Assembly: GCA_022822275.1 (NCBI GenBank)
Contig: JAJEBZ010000137.1
Span: 1-32,884 of the forward strand
Reading direction: 5' to 3'
DNA: 32,884 nucleotides
Source: Candidatus Poribacteria bacterium
Lineage (GTDB): Bacteria; Poribacteria; WGA-4E; WGA-3G
The position numbers and the translations under genes were made by a program. A model generated the notes under the pieces. That model was given only the letters and a program-made list of their open reading frames with translations, did no database searches and was not told where the DNA came from. Positions 13,092 through 22,548 of the stretch are shown here, piece after piece (positions within the stretch are counted from its first letter, which is position 1; every line of letters begins with the position of its first letter).

Positions 13092-14108
13092 ATGAAAGCC
13101 ATCGTTTTTGAAAAAAATCAGCAGTTAAGCATCCAGGATAAACCGATTCCCACACTCAATGATGGGGATGTGCTTATCCAGATGCAGTTGTGCGGCATCT
13201 GTGCATCTGACCTTGCCGCCCTCCGTGGCGATATATCAGACTATACCCCGCCTGTCGTCATGGGGCATGAACTCGCAGGCGTAATCGTTGAGAGCCGACA
13301 CCCAGACGTTAAAATAGGCGAAAGAGTTACCGTAAACCCTATGCTTTCCTGCGGCGAATGCCAACACTGCCAAAATGACCAGGACAAATACTGCAGGACA
13401 ATCGAAGGCATCGGACACGACATTGATGGTGGCTACGCCGAATATATCCGAATGCCGAAACACGGTGTTGATACAGGCAAGCTCATCCGAGTACCAAATA
13501 CGATCCCACCAGAAAAATTACTTTTCCTTGAACCGTTAGGTTGCTGTTTAAATGCAATGCAGGAAACCATTTTCCAAAACTCCGTTGCAATCCTTGGTGC
13601 CGGTCCCATCGGCTTAATGTTTACCCAATTGACGAAACGGGCAGGCTTAGCAACATACATCTTTGACCCCCTACCTCGCCGTAGAGCTATCGCAGAAACT
13701 GTCGGAGCCGATGCCACTTTCAACATTTCTCCTGACGATGTTGCACATCTACATGAAATCACCCACGGTGGCGTTGATACCGTCATCTCCGCAACAACAA
13801 ATAACGAATCAGCGATTAACCTCTCGTATCAGATAGTCCGAAAAGGAGGTTGTATCAACTTCTTCGGACTTGCTCCTGAAGGAGAAGAACTCTGTATCAA
13901 CTTGGAGCAATTTCATTATGATGGGTACAAGTTGATGGCATCGTGGGCATTTACACGTGCCAGTCTTGAAGAAGCACGCAACCTCATACTGCAAAACGCA
14001 ATCAGCTTTAAACCCCTATTAACCCATCAGTTCCCGATTATACAAGGCTTAAAAGCATTTGATAATGCTACAGCACAGCACGGAATAAAAACTGCTTTAC
14101 ACCCTTAA
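13092..14108 (+). CDS. Zinc-dependent alcohol/polyol dehydrogenase (MDR family), 338 aa
   Basis: Medium-chain dehydrogenase with all zinc ligands. The catalytic zinc is set by C37 (LCGICASD), H59-E60 (GHE) and E147 (LEPLG). The structural zinc is held by C87, C90, C93 and C101. The coenzyme fold has ILGAGPIG at 168-174. The family oxidises alcohols, sorbitol, threonine and similar substrates with NAD(P). The closest overall type is the sorbitol/threonine dehydrogenase group, inferred from layout. ATG 13092 has no strong ribosome binding site. It lies directly after the Gfo/Idh/MocA gene and probably works with it on a sugar or polyol. Confidence 0.9.
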   Translation: MKAIVFEKNQQLSIQDKPIPTLNDGDVLIQMQLCGICASDLAALRGDISDYTPPVVMGHELAGVIVESRHPDVKIGERVTVNPMLSCGECQHCQNDQDKYCRTIEGIGHDIDGGYAEYIRMPKHGVDTGKLIRVPNTIPPEKLLFLEPLGCCLNAMQETIFQNSVAILGAGPIGLMFTQLTKRAGLATYIFDPLPRRRAIAETVGADATFNISPDDVAHLHEITHGGVDTVISATTNNESAINLSYQIVRKGGCINFFGLAPEGEELCINLEQFHYDGYKLMASWAFTRASLEEARNLILQNAISFKPLLTHQFPIIQGLKAFDNATAQHGIKTALHP

Positions 14109-14356
14109 ATTGAAGCAAGTTCCGTGATATTTCTTTTAGATAGCATCCGTTTACAACTATTTAAAACCTGATATTTGCTTTGGGGAGTGTAACCTGCTAC
14201 CTATAATTAACGTGTTAATTTGCGGAGGGACATTATAGTTATTAACCCAATCCATTTTCTACAACAGTTGTTTCAAAAGAACATTAAGTCTAAAAAAACA
14301 TTAAAGGGAATGCAATTATTGTTGAATTATATGTTCAATAATTTTGCAAATATAGT

Positions 14357-15199
14357 ATGGTTCTCGGTGCACACGTTTCCACAGCAGGTGGAATCCATAA
14401 CGCTATCAAAAATGGTGATAACCTCCAGTGTGATGCAATCCAAATTTTTCTTGCGAACCCAAACCGTTGGGAATCAAAACCGCCTACCACTGATGTACTT
14501 GAGAAATTTTGTGAAGCATGGGCAGAATCCCCTATTCGGAATATAATTGTTCACGATATTCATCTCAGCAATCTGGCATCACCCAAACAAGATGTGTTAG
14601 AAAAGTCACGCGTTGTGTTTAAAAGTCAAATGGAATTAGCACATAAAACTGGAATACCACACATAGTTACACATTTAGGCGCACATCTTGGTGAAGGTGA
14701 AGACTTTGGGTTAAAGTTGTTAAGCGAAAGTTTTGACTTACTTTTAGAAACTACAGACGCACCGAATGTTAAAGTCCTGCTTGAAACGACTGCTGGACAA
14801 GGAACAAACCTTGGCTACTGCTTTGAGCATTTACGAGATGTTATCGGTATGTCAAAATATCCAGACCGCTTTGGAGTCTGTTTAGATACTTGTCACGTTT
14901 TCGCTGCCGGTTATGATATACGAACCAAAGCAGATTGTGACAATACATTTGAAAAATTTAACAAAATTATCGGTTTGGAACGACTAAATGCATTTCATAT
15001 CAATGACGCAAAATCAGAATTTCAAAGCCGAGTAGATAGACACGAACATATAGGGGAAGGAAACATCGGAACAACAGCATTTGAATATATCCTTAATGAT
15101 ACACGTTTTGAAGAAACGCCACTCATTATTGAAACGCCACAAATGAACACAATGCATGGAAAAAACCTTACAACACTTCGTAGTTTAGTAAAAAAATAA
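14357..15199 (+). CDS. nfo: Deoxyribonuclease IV (endonuclease IV, AP endonuclease), 280 aa
   Basis: Endonuclease IV is a trinuclear zinc enzyme that cuts DNA at abasic sites in base excision repair. The protein begins VLGAHVSTAGG, the family start, and keeps the metal-binding segments: THLGAHLGEG, LLETTAGQGTNLG, CLDTCHVFAAGYD, HINDAKSEF and the RHEHIGEGNIG signature. It ends with an LIIETP motif. Length is normal. No clear ribosome binding site precedes ATG 14357, and the 248 bp upstream hold nothing else I can identify. A small membrane zinc-ribbon gene follows 39 bp downstream. Confidence 0.95.
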   Translation: MVLGAHVSTAGGIHNAIKNGDNLQCDAIQIFLANPNRWESKPPTTDVLEKFCEAWAESPIRNIIVHDIHLSNLASPKQDVLEKSRVVFKSQMELAHKTGIPHIVTHLGAHLGEGEDFGLKLLSESFDLLLETTDAPNVKVLLETTAGQGTNLGYCFEHLRDVIGMSKYPDRFGVCLDTCHVFAAGYDIRTKADCDNTFEKFNKIIGLERLNAFHINDAKSEFQSRVDRHEHIGEGNIGTTAFEYILNDTRFEETPLIIETPQMNTMHGKNLTTLRSLVKK

Positions 15200-15238
15200 A
15201 AAGTCACTACTGTTTTACTTATAGTTTTAAGGAAACAA

Positions 15239-15406
15239 ATGCAGATTGGTGTGGGAGAAGTTCTATTTCTCATCCTCATTTTTCTGGGAATAATATTGGT
15301 ATCTCGGATAATCGCGCATATTAGAATTAAACGAATCTGTCCTGGCTGTGGGTTAGTATTTCGGACTAATGATTCAAAGTGTTCCTCATGTGGATACATT
15401 TTCTGA
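15239..15406 (+). CDS. Small membrane protein with a zinc ribbon, 55 aa
   Basis: ATG 15239 follows AAGGA at good spacing and the frame stops at 15406. Residues 7-26 are a single hydrophobic segment (EVLFLILIFLGIILVSRIIA). Residues 34-51 hold two Cys pairs, CPGC and CSSC, ten residues apart, as in a compact zinc ribbon. The predicted arrangement is one membrane helix with the zinc ribbon on the positively charged (cytoplasmic) side. Function is unknown. It follows nfo closely and could be co-transcribed with it. Confidence 0.65.
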   Translation: MQIGVGEVLFLILIFLGIILVSRIIAHIRIKRICPGCGLVFRTNDSKCSSCGYIF

Positions 15407-15642
15407 GATAAGATTAAAAGGTAAGACTTCGTGCATTTACTCCCAGATTTAGATGTGATTGGAACCATTAAGAACTGCGTCTTTAATAAACTTTGTATAC
15501 TTATATGTGACTAATGTCTGTCAATTTCTTGGCGGCATTAAAGTAAAGACTCATTATGCATCAAGTGAGTTATGGAATTGTTTGCTTTCAAGTGAACATG
15601 TTGATGCTGCAGCCGTGTCTTTCAAAAGAAAAGGATAGGTAG

Positions 15643-16518
15643 ATGGAATATATTAAAGATAAAATGCAAGATACGTCTTTCCAACATTTAATAAACGCAG
15701 TGAAAAATATATATGCCCTGACAGGGTTAATAGATGCTAAGCTTGAAAATATATACTTGCATAATAATTTCAAAAAAAGAAAACTCAACTTCCTGCTAAT
15801 GCCCTTTCTTAGTACAGCATTTTTTCTTTTTTTAGGTACTATTGGTTGTACAGATACACCTTATACAGGACCAATATTGACGGTTGATCATGTTGATAGG
15901 TATATGAGCACAACTGGTGAAGATACAGTCTGTCTGCAAGATGGATTTGATACAATTTGCCTCAAAACGATCACTCCAGAAGAAACCCCAGAACCTGCCC
16001 CCATTGTTGAAATCCATCCAGCAAGCGTGGTATTCATGTTTTTTTACGAAAACCGTCCTATACTACGTACTGAAAAGGTTATGGACACCACTGAATTAAT
16101 TCAGGAATTGATAGATTCCGGTAGACTTCAATTGCCCCCAGATAGCAATGGAAACAGTTCGTATACCTCAAAAACCGCAGATGAATGGATAATTGAAATT
16201 TATTATCCTGAATCTTTTCCTGAAAATGAACGTGGTAATACTCCTAAAACTAGTGGACTTGACATAAGAATTGGCGAAGGGAAAGAATTGGCTGCAAAAA
16301 AAGAAGACGATCTTGAAATAAAGAATTTTAAGCAAATTGATGGACCTAACAACATCCCCGGGGTGCAGTTTACTATTGAGGCTGAGAGTAATGACATAAC
16401 AATTCATGTAAATGGCTTGGTGATAGACTATACAGCAATGTTTTACATTAAAACTGATGGTGTAGCATCTGATGAGAATACATATACCTTCCAAGTACAA
16501 CCCATCAAAGATCCATAA
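15643..16518 (+). CDS. Probable lipoprotein, 291 aa, paralogue of the gene at 16944
   Basis: A hydrophobic segment at 50-67 ends GTIGC, a lipobox-like site with Cys69, so the mature protein would be a lipid-anchored protein. The stretch before it (about 45 residues) is unusually long for a signal peptide; a start at a later ATG (15799) is possible but lacks a ribosome binding site. After the Cys comes DTPYTGP, then a VCLQDGFDTICLKTI pair of cysteines, SVVFMFFYENRPIL, MDTTEL and, after a short Ser/Asn-rich linker, DEWIIEIYYPESF. All these match the gene at 16944. The family is not recognised. In this copy the linker is short and lacks the Asn-Gly expansion. Confidence 0.75.
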   Translation: MEYIKDKMQDTSFQHLINAVKNIYALTGLIDAKLENIYLHNNFKKRKLNFLLMPFLSTAFFLFLGTIGCTDTPYTGPILTVDHVDRYMSTTGEDTVCLQDGFDTICLKTITPEETPEPAPIVEIHPASVVFMFFYENRPILRTEKVMDTTELIQELIDSGRLQLPPDSNGNSSYTSKTADEWIIEIYYPESFPENERGNTPKTSGLDIRIGEGKELAAKKEDDLEIKNFKQIDGPNNIPGVQFTIEAESNDITIHVNGLVIDYTAMFYIKTDGVASDENTYTFQVQPIKDP

Positions 16519-16650
16519 CAGGAATATTCAGTTTTAAGTATTCTATGTTGATGACTTTAACTTAGCGTATATTTCGTAGGTGGGGAATGCCTAATGAAGA
16601 TTAATTTATTAATTCGGTAATTTAAATTCTAAACAAACCCGGTAGGCGGG

Positions 16651-16695
16651 GAATGCCAAAAGGCATTCATACCCGGGGAATGCTATATAGCATTC
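16651..16695. repeat. Two adjacent GAATGC palindromes
   Basis: GAATGCC pairs with GGCATTC (16651-16668), and GAATGCTAT with ATAGCATTC (16678-16695, perfect). Both are embedded in GGTAGGCGGGGAATGCC...CATTCATACC. Related pieces recur at 16808-16824 and 32570-32610. This is another interspersed repeat family. The rest of the gene-free stretch 16519-16943 shows only AT-rich DNA and further fragments of the same repeat. Confidence 0.7.
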
Positions 16696-16943
16696 ATACC
16701 GTTGATTTCTTGATTTCTTGATTTGCGGTTTCCTAACCAATTCAGAATACCAAACGCGTATTCTGACATACTATAAACAAAATTACCGAAATTATTTTTT
16801 AATCTTCATATGGTATTCATACCGTTGATTCTGAATAGAGTATTAGTGACACCCGACCTACGCGTCCAATTCGCGAATGTTATAAATTTTTGCCAAAAAC
16901 TGCAAACTAAATACCCTTGGAACCCATAGGATGGAGTTTCATC

Positions 16944-18638
16944 ATGCACAAATACATAGTAAATACCAGTAAGATGTTTTATCAATATACGATCAACACT
17001 ATGACCGGTTTTACTGCTGTTATAATTGGTGCTTTAAGTATCATTCTTTATTGCACCTCTGGTTGTTCTGACAATCCATATACAGGTTCAATGATGCGAC
17101 CTGAAAATGTAGATCAATATCTTAACTACTCCAAAGAAGGATATGTTTGCATTGATAATGGATATGAGACAGCATGTGTCACCCTTATCCCCAAACAAAG
17201 TATAAGCAGCTTACCAACAATTCATGTATACCTTTCAAGTATTGTTTATGTCTTTTATTACAAAGGGAAAGTCATTATGCGAGCGGAAAGAAATATGGAC
17301 ACTTCTGACCTTAGAGACCAAATTACAAATGGAGGAAATACAGGCAACGGAGAAGATAACGGGAACACCAATGGAGGAAACACAGGCAACGGAGAAGATA
17401 ACGGGAACATCAATGGAGGAAACACAGATAACGGAGAAGATAACAGAGACAATAATGGAGGAAACAATGGAAACAACGGAAACAACGAAAACACTGGAAA
17501 CAACGGAAACAATGGAAAAAGCGGAAACAACGGAAACAACGGAAATAATGGAAATAATGGCAACAATGGAAATAATGGGAACAACGAGAACAGTGAAAAT
17601 AATGGAAACAACGGAAACAACGAAAACACTGGGAGGAACACTGGAAACAACGGAAACAACGGAAATGACGGGAACAACGGCAACAACGGAAATAATGGAA
17701 ATAATGGAAACAGCGGAAACAATGGAAACAATGAGAACAATGAGAACAACGGAAATAATGGAAACAATGAGAACAACGGAAACAACGGAAACAACGGAAA
17801 CAACGGAAACAACGGAAACAACGGAAACAACGGAAACAACGGAAACAACGGAAACACTGGAAACAACGGAAACACTGGAAACAACGGAAATAATGGAAAC
17901 ACTGGAAACAATGGAAACAACGAGAACAACGGAAATAATGGGAACACTGGAAACAACGGAAACAGCGAAAATAATGGAAACAATGGGAACAGCGGAAACA
18001 ATGGTGGAGTTACTTCTCCCAACAACCCGAACCCCAGTGGTCACAATCCCCCAGACAATGTGTTGTCACACCTTGTTTATGGTCATGCTGATGACGAACC
18101 ACCTGATCCCAAAATGGTAGATGGATGGATAATTTGGATATACTACCCTCACAATTACGTAAAGGACGATAACGGCGATGGTTTGGAAGATAATCCGCGT
18201 GGATTAGGTCTTGGTCCAATCCACCCACAGACGGGGCCACGTTCAGTTGATGATCCGATTACAGAAGAAAGAGATGATTACGGGTTTACGTTCAGTGTGA
18301 CTGGTGGTGAGGTAGAAAGTTTTTCCCAAAGCAGTGGTCCCTGTACCGATGAACGTATCGGGCATTCGCCTCCCCTCGATACTGAAGACACCCGTGAGTT
18401 GGGGCAAGACAACCGTGATGACTATAACAACGTACCCTGCAACGCAGAAAAAAGTGATTATAGCGTGCAGTTCTTCGTCAAAACAAATTCGGAAAAAATA
18501 ACGATTACTATTGTCTGGAATGCTGGGATGTACTCGGGTCAGACGCAAAAATTCAACATCATGAAAGAAATTAGCATGAAAAAACGGGATGAGGAAGGCT
18601 ACGATCCTGATCATAACAACCAATACAGATGGGATTAG
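16944..18638 (+). CDS. Probable lipoprotein with a long Gly-Asn-Asn repeat, 564 aa
   Basis: ATG 16944 is preceded by GGATGGAG seven bases upstream; an in-frame TTG at 16917 has no such site. A hydrophobic segment ends TSGC (Cys41), a lipobox-like site. The N-terminal part (DNPYTGS, VCIDNGYETACVTLI, SSIVYVFYYKGKVIM, MDTSDL) and the C-terminal part (DGWIIWIYYPHNY, then SVQFFVKTNSEKITITI) match the paralogue at 15643. Between them, residues 129-355 are three 14-residue NGGNTGNGEDNGN units and about 60 G-N-N triplets with some Glu, Ser, Thr and Lys. The region is hydrophilic and probably extended, perhaps a surface stalk or adhesin spacer. The C-terminal domain has extra Asp-rich segments and two cysteines. 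Confidence 0.75.
   Translation: MHKYIVNTSKMFYQYTINTMTGFTAVIIGALSIILYCTSGCSDNPYTGSMMRPENVDQYLNYSKEGYVCIDNGYETACVTLIPKQSISSLPTIHVYLSSIVYVFYYKGKVIMRAERNMDTSDLRDQITNGGNTGNGEDNGNTNGGNTGNGEDNGNINGGNTDNGEDNRDNNGGNNGNNGNNENTGNNGNNGKSGNNGNNGNNGNNGNNGNNGNNENSENNGNNGNNENTGRNTGNNGNNGNDGNNGNNGNNGNNGNSGNNGNNENNENNGNNGNNENNGNNGNNGNNGNNGNNGNNGNNGNNGNTGNNGNTGNNGNNGNTGNNGNNENNGNNGNTGNNGNSENNGNNGNSGNNGGVTSPNNPNPSGHNPPDNVLSHLVYGHADDEPPDPKMVDGWIIWIYYPHNYVKDDNGDGLEDNPRGLGLGPIHPQTGPRSVDDPITEERDDYGFTFSVTGGEVESFSQSSGPCTDERIGHSPPLDTEDTRELGQDNRDDYNNVPCNAEKSDYSVQFFVKTNSEKITITIVWNAGMYSGQTQKFNIMKEISMKKRDEEGYDPDHNNQYRWD
17328..18008 (+). repeat. Coding minisatellite: three 42-bp units, then about sixty 9-bp units
   Basis: Three 42-bp units occupy 17328-17453, each coding a 14-residue N-G-G-N block. 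From 17454 the 9-bp unit GGAAACAAC (Gly-Asn-Asn) repeats about 60 times with third-base and single-base variants. GAA or GAG replaces GGA in several units, turning Gly to Glu. At 17631 a 12-bp unit (Gly-Arg-Asn-Thr) shifts the phase by one codon. The repeat keeps the reading frame throughout. All other frames across it are also open for hundreds of bases, purely because of the periodic composition. Confidence 0.95.
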
Positions 18639-18689
18639 TAGTAAAAGAAAAAAGTAAATGTGAATTCTGCTCACTGAAGTGTGGCATGT

Positions 18690-19973
18690 ATGGATACCGC
18701 AAGAATTCAAATCAAAGCAGGCAACGGTGGTAATGGCTGTATCAGTTTTCGCCGTGAGAAATATGTCCCTCGCGGTGGTCCCGATGGGGGTGATGGAGGA
18801 GATGGTGGAAACGTCATTCTTGTCGCTACCCTTGGGATGAGCACCTTGATCGATTTACGACATAACCCACGTCAAGTCGCTGGAAACGGGAAACACGGTG
18901 CTGGCAAACAACGGGACGGAGCGGATGGTGACGATCGCATCATAAAAGTACCAGTCGGCACTATAGTCAAAGATAACAACGCAGATGAATTACTGGCAGA
19001 CCTGACAGAACCCGAGCAGACTGTTATAGCAGCACGCGGTGGTATTGGTGGCAAAGGCAATTCACGCTTTAAGAGTAGCACCTTTCAAGTCCCTCGTGTT
19101 GCAGAATTAGGTGAACCAGGTGAAGAACGAGAGATCAGTCTTGAAGTCAAACTCATCGCTGATGTGGGTTTAGTCGGTTACCCAAATGCTGGTAAATCCA
19201 CACTCCTTGCACGCACCTCTGCCGCAACACCAAAAATCGCATCCTACCCATTTACAACCCTCATACCCAACTTAGGTGTCGTCCGTATTGACCAAGACCA
19301 TAATTTTGTCCTCGCAGACATCCCAGGATTGATTGAAGGTGCACACAAAGGTGCTGGTTTAGGACATCAGTTTCTCCGACACATTGAACGCACAAAGATG
19401 CTTATTCATGTCATTGACCTCAGTGCCACAGACGGTCGAGACCCAATCAAAGACTATGAGCAATTAAACCTTGAACTCGGACACTATAATCCTAAATTGA
19501 CCGACCTACCCCAACTAATCGCACTCAACAAAATAGATACTCCAGAAGCAGAAGCAAATTTAGGACGAGTCCAGTCCTATTTTGGCAAGCGAAAGGTCTT
19601 TCCTATCTCTGCAATTACTGGTCAAGGCGTTGATGCATTAATGCAACAAACGAACCGTTCCTTACTCTACCTTGAAGCAAAAGCACGAAAAGAAGCTGAA
19701 ACAACCATTACTTACGAAGATATACCGCTACCAGAACCAAGGACACGTTTTGAACTTGAGAAAACGCCAGAGGCGTTTATCATCAGTGGAGCTGAACCAA
19801 AACGCGCTGTCGTGATGACTGACATGGAAAATGAACAAGCACTGATTCTACTGTTTCGAAAATTAAAAAAGATGGGAGTAATAAACGCATTAACCCGTGC
19901 AGACGTCAAAGAAGGTGATACAATTCGGATAGATGAATTTGAATTCACTTATAATCCAAGAATAATCAAGTAA
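18690..19973 (+). CDS. obg: Obg-family GTPase, ribosome assembly, 427 aa
   Basis: Obg binds the 50S ribosomal subunit and couples GTP state to ribosome maturation and stress responses. The N-terminal Obg fold (residues 1-157) is glycine-rich, with GNGGNGC, PRGGPDGGDGGDGG and GGIGGKGN. The G domain has G1 GYPNAGKST (163-171), a PFTT switch, DIPGLIEGA (G3), NKID (G4) and SAITG (G5). A C-terminal OCT domain runs from about 345. I prefer ATG 18690, which gives the usual short start before the Obg fold; an in-frame GTG at 18681 would add three residues. It begins an obg-proB-proA cluster, a common arrangement. Confidence 0.97.
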   Translation: MDTARIQIKAGNGGNGCISFRREKYVPRGGPDGGDGGDGGNVILVATLGMSTLIDLRHNPRQVAGNGKHGAGKQRDGADGDDRIIKVPVGTIVKDNNADELLADLTEPEQTVIAARGGIGGKGNSRFKSSTFQVPRVAELGEPGEEREISLEVKLIADVGLVGYPNAGKSTLLARTSAATPKIASYPFTTLIPNLGVVRIDQDHNFVLADIPGLIEGAHKGAGLGHQFLRHIERTKMLIHVIDLSATDGRDPIKDYEQLNLELGHYNPKLTDLPQLIALNKIDTPEAEANLGRVQSYFGKRKVFPISAITGQGVDALMQQTNRSLLYLEAKARKEAETTITYEDIPLPEPRTRFELEKTPEAFIISGAEPKRAVVMTDMENEQALILLFRKLKKMGVINALTRADVKEGDTIRIDEFEFTYNPRIIK

Positions 19974-19984
19974 AGTAAAACAGT

Positions 19985-21181
19985 ATGAATAATACAGAAG
20001 AAATTTTTACGCAAACTCACACATCTGTACAAGTCAACAATACGGAACCTAATAGAAAGTTTCATGCTCGTAAATGCCTTTCCAATGTCAAAAGAATTGT
20101 CGTAAAAGTCGGTAGTAGCACAATTTCAGACAACCTACGCATTAATGAATCGGTACTTGACGGTCTTGTTCACGATTTAGCCACAGTCAAACAGAAGGGA
20201 ATTGAAGTAATACTTGTGACATCTGGGGCAATTGCAGCAGGTTGGCCCTATCTTGGTCTTAACACAAAACCACAGACATTACCAGAATTGCAGGCATCTG
20301 CTGCAGTCGGTCAGATACGATTAATGGCCGCTTATGAAGAACGTTTCCGTAAATATCATCAAGTGTGCAGCACACATTTACTCACACAAGATGACTTTTC
20401 CGACAGAAAACGTTACACACGTATGAACGATGCGATACAGAAGTTACTCCAACTCGGTGCAATTCCTATTATTAACGAAAATGACAGTGTTGCAGTTGAC
20501 GAAATAAAGGTCGGCGATAATGACACGCTTTCTGCTTATGTTACCAATCTTACCCAAGCCGACCTACTCATCATTCTATCCGATCAACAAGGGCTCTTTA
20601 CTGCAGATCCAAGACACAATCCTGATGTGGAATTAATCCATACCGTTGACACTATATCGGAAGAGATTTGGCAAACGGCTGGAAATGCTGGGACTGTAAG
20701 TGGCACGGGTGGCATGGTAACAAAACTACGAGCCGCTGAAATCGTTACTGCCTCTGGGGAAATGGTGCTAATCGCTTATGGACGAGAACCTATGGTTGTT
20801 ACACGGATTCTAAAAGGTGAATTGCTGGGTACGCTTTTCCTACCAAACACACGTATTTCTGGTCGTAAACGATGGATCGCCTATTCGCGTCCCCCCCAAG
20901 GTTACCTCGTTGTCGATAGCGGTGCTCGTAACGCACTCGTTCAAGGTGGAAAAAGCTTATTACCCGCTGGTATTCGGCGCGTAGAGGGACATTTTAATTA
21001 CAGCGATACAGTCTCATGCTTCACAGAGGATGGTGTAGAAATCGCACGAGGTTTGATAAATTATAACTCAACCGATACTTCAAAACTGGCAGGAAAACAA
21101 ACGCATGACATAGGAAAAATACTCGGATACCACGATTACGATGAAATCATACACCGGGATAATCTGGTGCTACTTAACTGA
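19985..21181 (+). CDS. proB: Glutamate 5-kinase, proline biosynthesis, 398 aa
   Basis: The enzyme phosphorylates glutamate to gamma-glutamyl phosphate, the first step to proline. The amino acid kinase domain starts at about residue 34 (NVKRIVVKVGSSTI) and contains VTSGAIAAG, LLTQDDF, PIINENDSVA and the GTGGM.TKL segment. A C-terminal PUA domain covers the last 100 residues (GYLVVDSGARNAL, LLPAGIRRVEG). About 30 residues before the kinase domain are extra and look unstructured, so the true start may be downstream. It follows obg by 11 bp and is surely co-transcribed with it. Feedback inhibition by proline is usual for the family. Confidence 0.97.
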   Translation: MNNTEEIFTQTHTSVQVNNTEPNRKFHARKCLSNVKRIVVKVGSSTISDNLRINESVLDGLVHDLATVKQKGIEVILVTSGAIAAGWPYLGLNTKPQTLPELQASAAVGQIRLMAAYEERFRKYHQVCSTHLLTQDDFSDRKRYTRMNDAIQKLLQLGAIPIINENDSVAVDEIKVGDNDTLSAYVTNLTQADLLIILSDQQGLFTADPRHNPDVELIHTVDTISEEIWQTAGNAGTVSGTGGMVTKLRAAEIVTASGEMVLIAYGREPMVVTRILKGELLGTLFLPNTRISGRKRWIAYSRPPQGYLVVDSGARNALVQGGKSLLPAGIRRVEGHFNYSDTVSCFTEDGVEIARGLINYNSTDTSKLAGKQTHDIGKILGYHDYDEIIHRDNLVLLN

Positions 21182-21257
21182 GTTCAATTAGACCTGTTTG
21201 AACCTTGTAGAGTAAGGTGTCACAGTCTCATCCACACACTTCATAGGAAAAAGCAAT

Positions 21258-22520
21258 ATGAACGATAACATCCAGAAAATGATTAGATCAAAAGCAAAAA
21301 AAGCTAAAATAGCGATGCGTATTTTGTCGCGTAGTTCTGCCGATATTCGTAACAATACGTTATTAGCAATGTCTGAGAACATCCTTAAGGCAAAAGAAGA
21401 AATACAGGAAGTAAACCGATCTGATCTTGAAAACGGCAAGAATACAGGGCTTGCTGCACCACTCATGCAGCGACTGTTGTTAGACGATAAAAAAATTGAA
21501 CGAATGGCGGATAACCTACGGCAGGTTGCCGCACTGCCTGACCCTATCGGGCAGATTATCAGCATGGGAGAACGTCCCAACGGACTCAAAATCGGCACAG
21601 TGCGTGTTCCCATCGGTGTTGTCGGTGTCGTTTACGAGTCACGCCCAGACGTAACCGTTGAGGTATCAGCACTCTGCATCAAATCTGGAAACGGAGTTAT
21701 CCTTCGTGGCGGTTCCGAAGCAATTCATTCCAACACAATTCTGGCAAGAATCCTCAGTAATACCGCTGAAACAGAAGGTGTACCAGATGCAATACAGTTT
21801 GTTGAAACCACTGACCGACAAGCTGTCTACGAACTGATTCGACTACCAGAGTATATTGATCTTGTCATTCCACGTGGTAGTAACGAATTTGTTCAGTTCT
21901 TGATGCGAGAATCTGACATACCGGTACTTGGACACGCAGACGGCATTTGTCATATATATGTAGATGCAGCTGCTGACCTTGACATGGCAAACAAAATCTG
22001 CATGAATGCAAAGGTAGGATACAAGGTTGCTGTCTGCAATGCATTAGAGACTCTCCTTGTGCATACCGATGTTGCAGATGAATTCCTCCCCAGTTTCTGT
22101 GCAATCATGAATGAAGCCAAAGTTGAAATCCGGGGATGCGATAGAACCCAGAAGATTGTTTCTGAGGCAAAACCGGCAACTGAGGATGACTGGCGCACTG
22201 AATATCTCGATTATATCCTCTCCATTCGTGTAGTGGACGACATAGACACCGCAATAGAACATATAGAAACTTACGGCTCACACCATTCTGATGCAATCAT
22301 CACCGAAAGTTATTCAGCATCACAACGTTTCTTGAAAGAAGTAGATTCTGCTGCAGTCTATATCAATGCAAGTACTGTCTTCACCGATGGCTATGAATTC
22401 GGGTTAGGGGCAGAGGTAGGTATCAGCACACAGAAACTCCACTCCCGAGGTCCTATGGGACTTGAGGGGCTAACAAGTTATAAGTATGTTATCTATGGAG
22501 ATGGTCAGGTGCGTGAGTAG
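21258..22520 (+). CDS. proA: Gamma-glutamyl phosphate reductase, proline biosynthesis, 420 aa
   Basis: The enzyme reduces gamma-glutamyl phosphate to glutamate semialdehyde with NADPH, using the product of ProB directly. It belongs to the aldehyde dehydrogenase superfamily: VPIGVVGVVYESRPDVT, ILRGGSEA, then VAVCNALETLLVH holding the catalytic cysteine, and ASTVFTDGYEFGLGAE near the end. Length is normal. AGGAAA precedes ATG 21258. It is the last gene of the obg-proB-proA cluster, and a strong terminator follows at 22549. Confidence 0.97.
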   Translation: MNDNIQKMIRSKAKKAKIAMRILSRSSADIRNNTLLAMSENILKAKEEIQEVNRSDLENGKNTGLAAPLMQRLLLDDKKIERMADNLRQVAALPDPIGQIISMGERPNGLKIGTVRVPIGVVGVVYESRPDVTVEVSALCIKSGNGVILRGGSEAIHSNTILARILSNTAETEGVPDAIQFVETTDRQAVYELIRLPEYIDLVIPRGSNEFVQFLMRESDIPVLGHADGICHIYVDAAADLDMANKICMNAKVGYKVAVCNALETLLVHTDVADEFLPSFCAIMNEAKVEIRGCDRTQKIVSEAKPATEDDWRTEYLDYILSIRVVDDIDTAIEHIETYGSHHSDAIITESYSASQRFLKEVDSAAVYINASTVFTDGYEFGLGAEVGISTQKLHSRGPMGLEGLTSYKYVIYGDGQVRE

Positions 22521-22548
22521 ACACGAGTAAAATAGTTATACACTCTTG

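Noticed and set aside
14220-14546. 108-residue plus-strand frame overlapping the start of nfo
   Set aside because: It overlaps the conserved start of endonuclease IV in another frame and shows no recognisable protein pattern.
17328-18008. Resemblance of the tandem units to a CRISPR array
   Set aside because: There are no spacers of regular unique sequence; the unit is 9 bp and coding, and no cas gene is near.
17224-18120. Long open frames on both strands over the 9-bp repeat (Thr-Glu-rich on plus, Val-Ser-rich and Leu-Phe-Pro-rich on minus)
   Set aside because: They exist only because a 9-bp unit lacking stop codons is open in all frames. The frame used here continues into conserved sequence on both sides, as shown by the paralogue at 15643.
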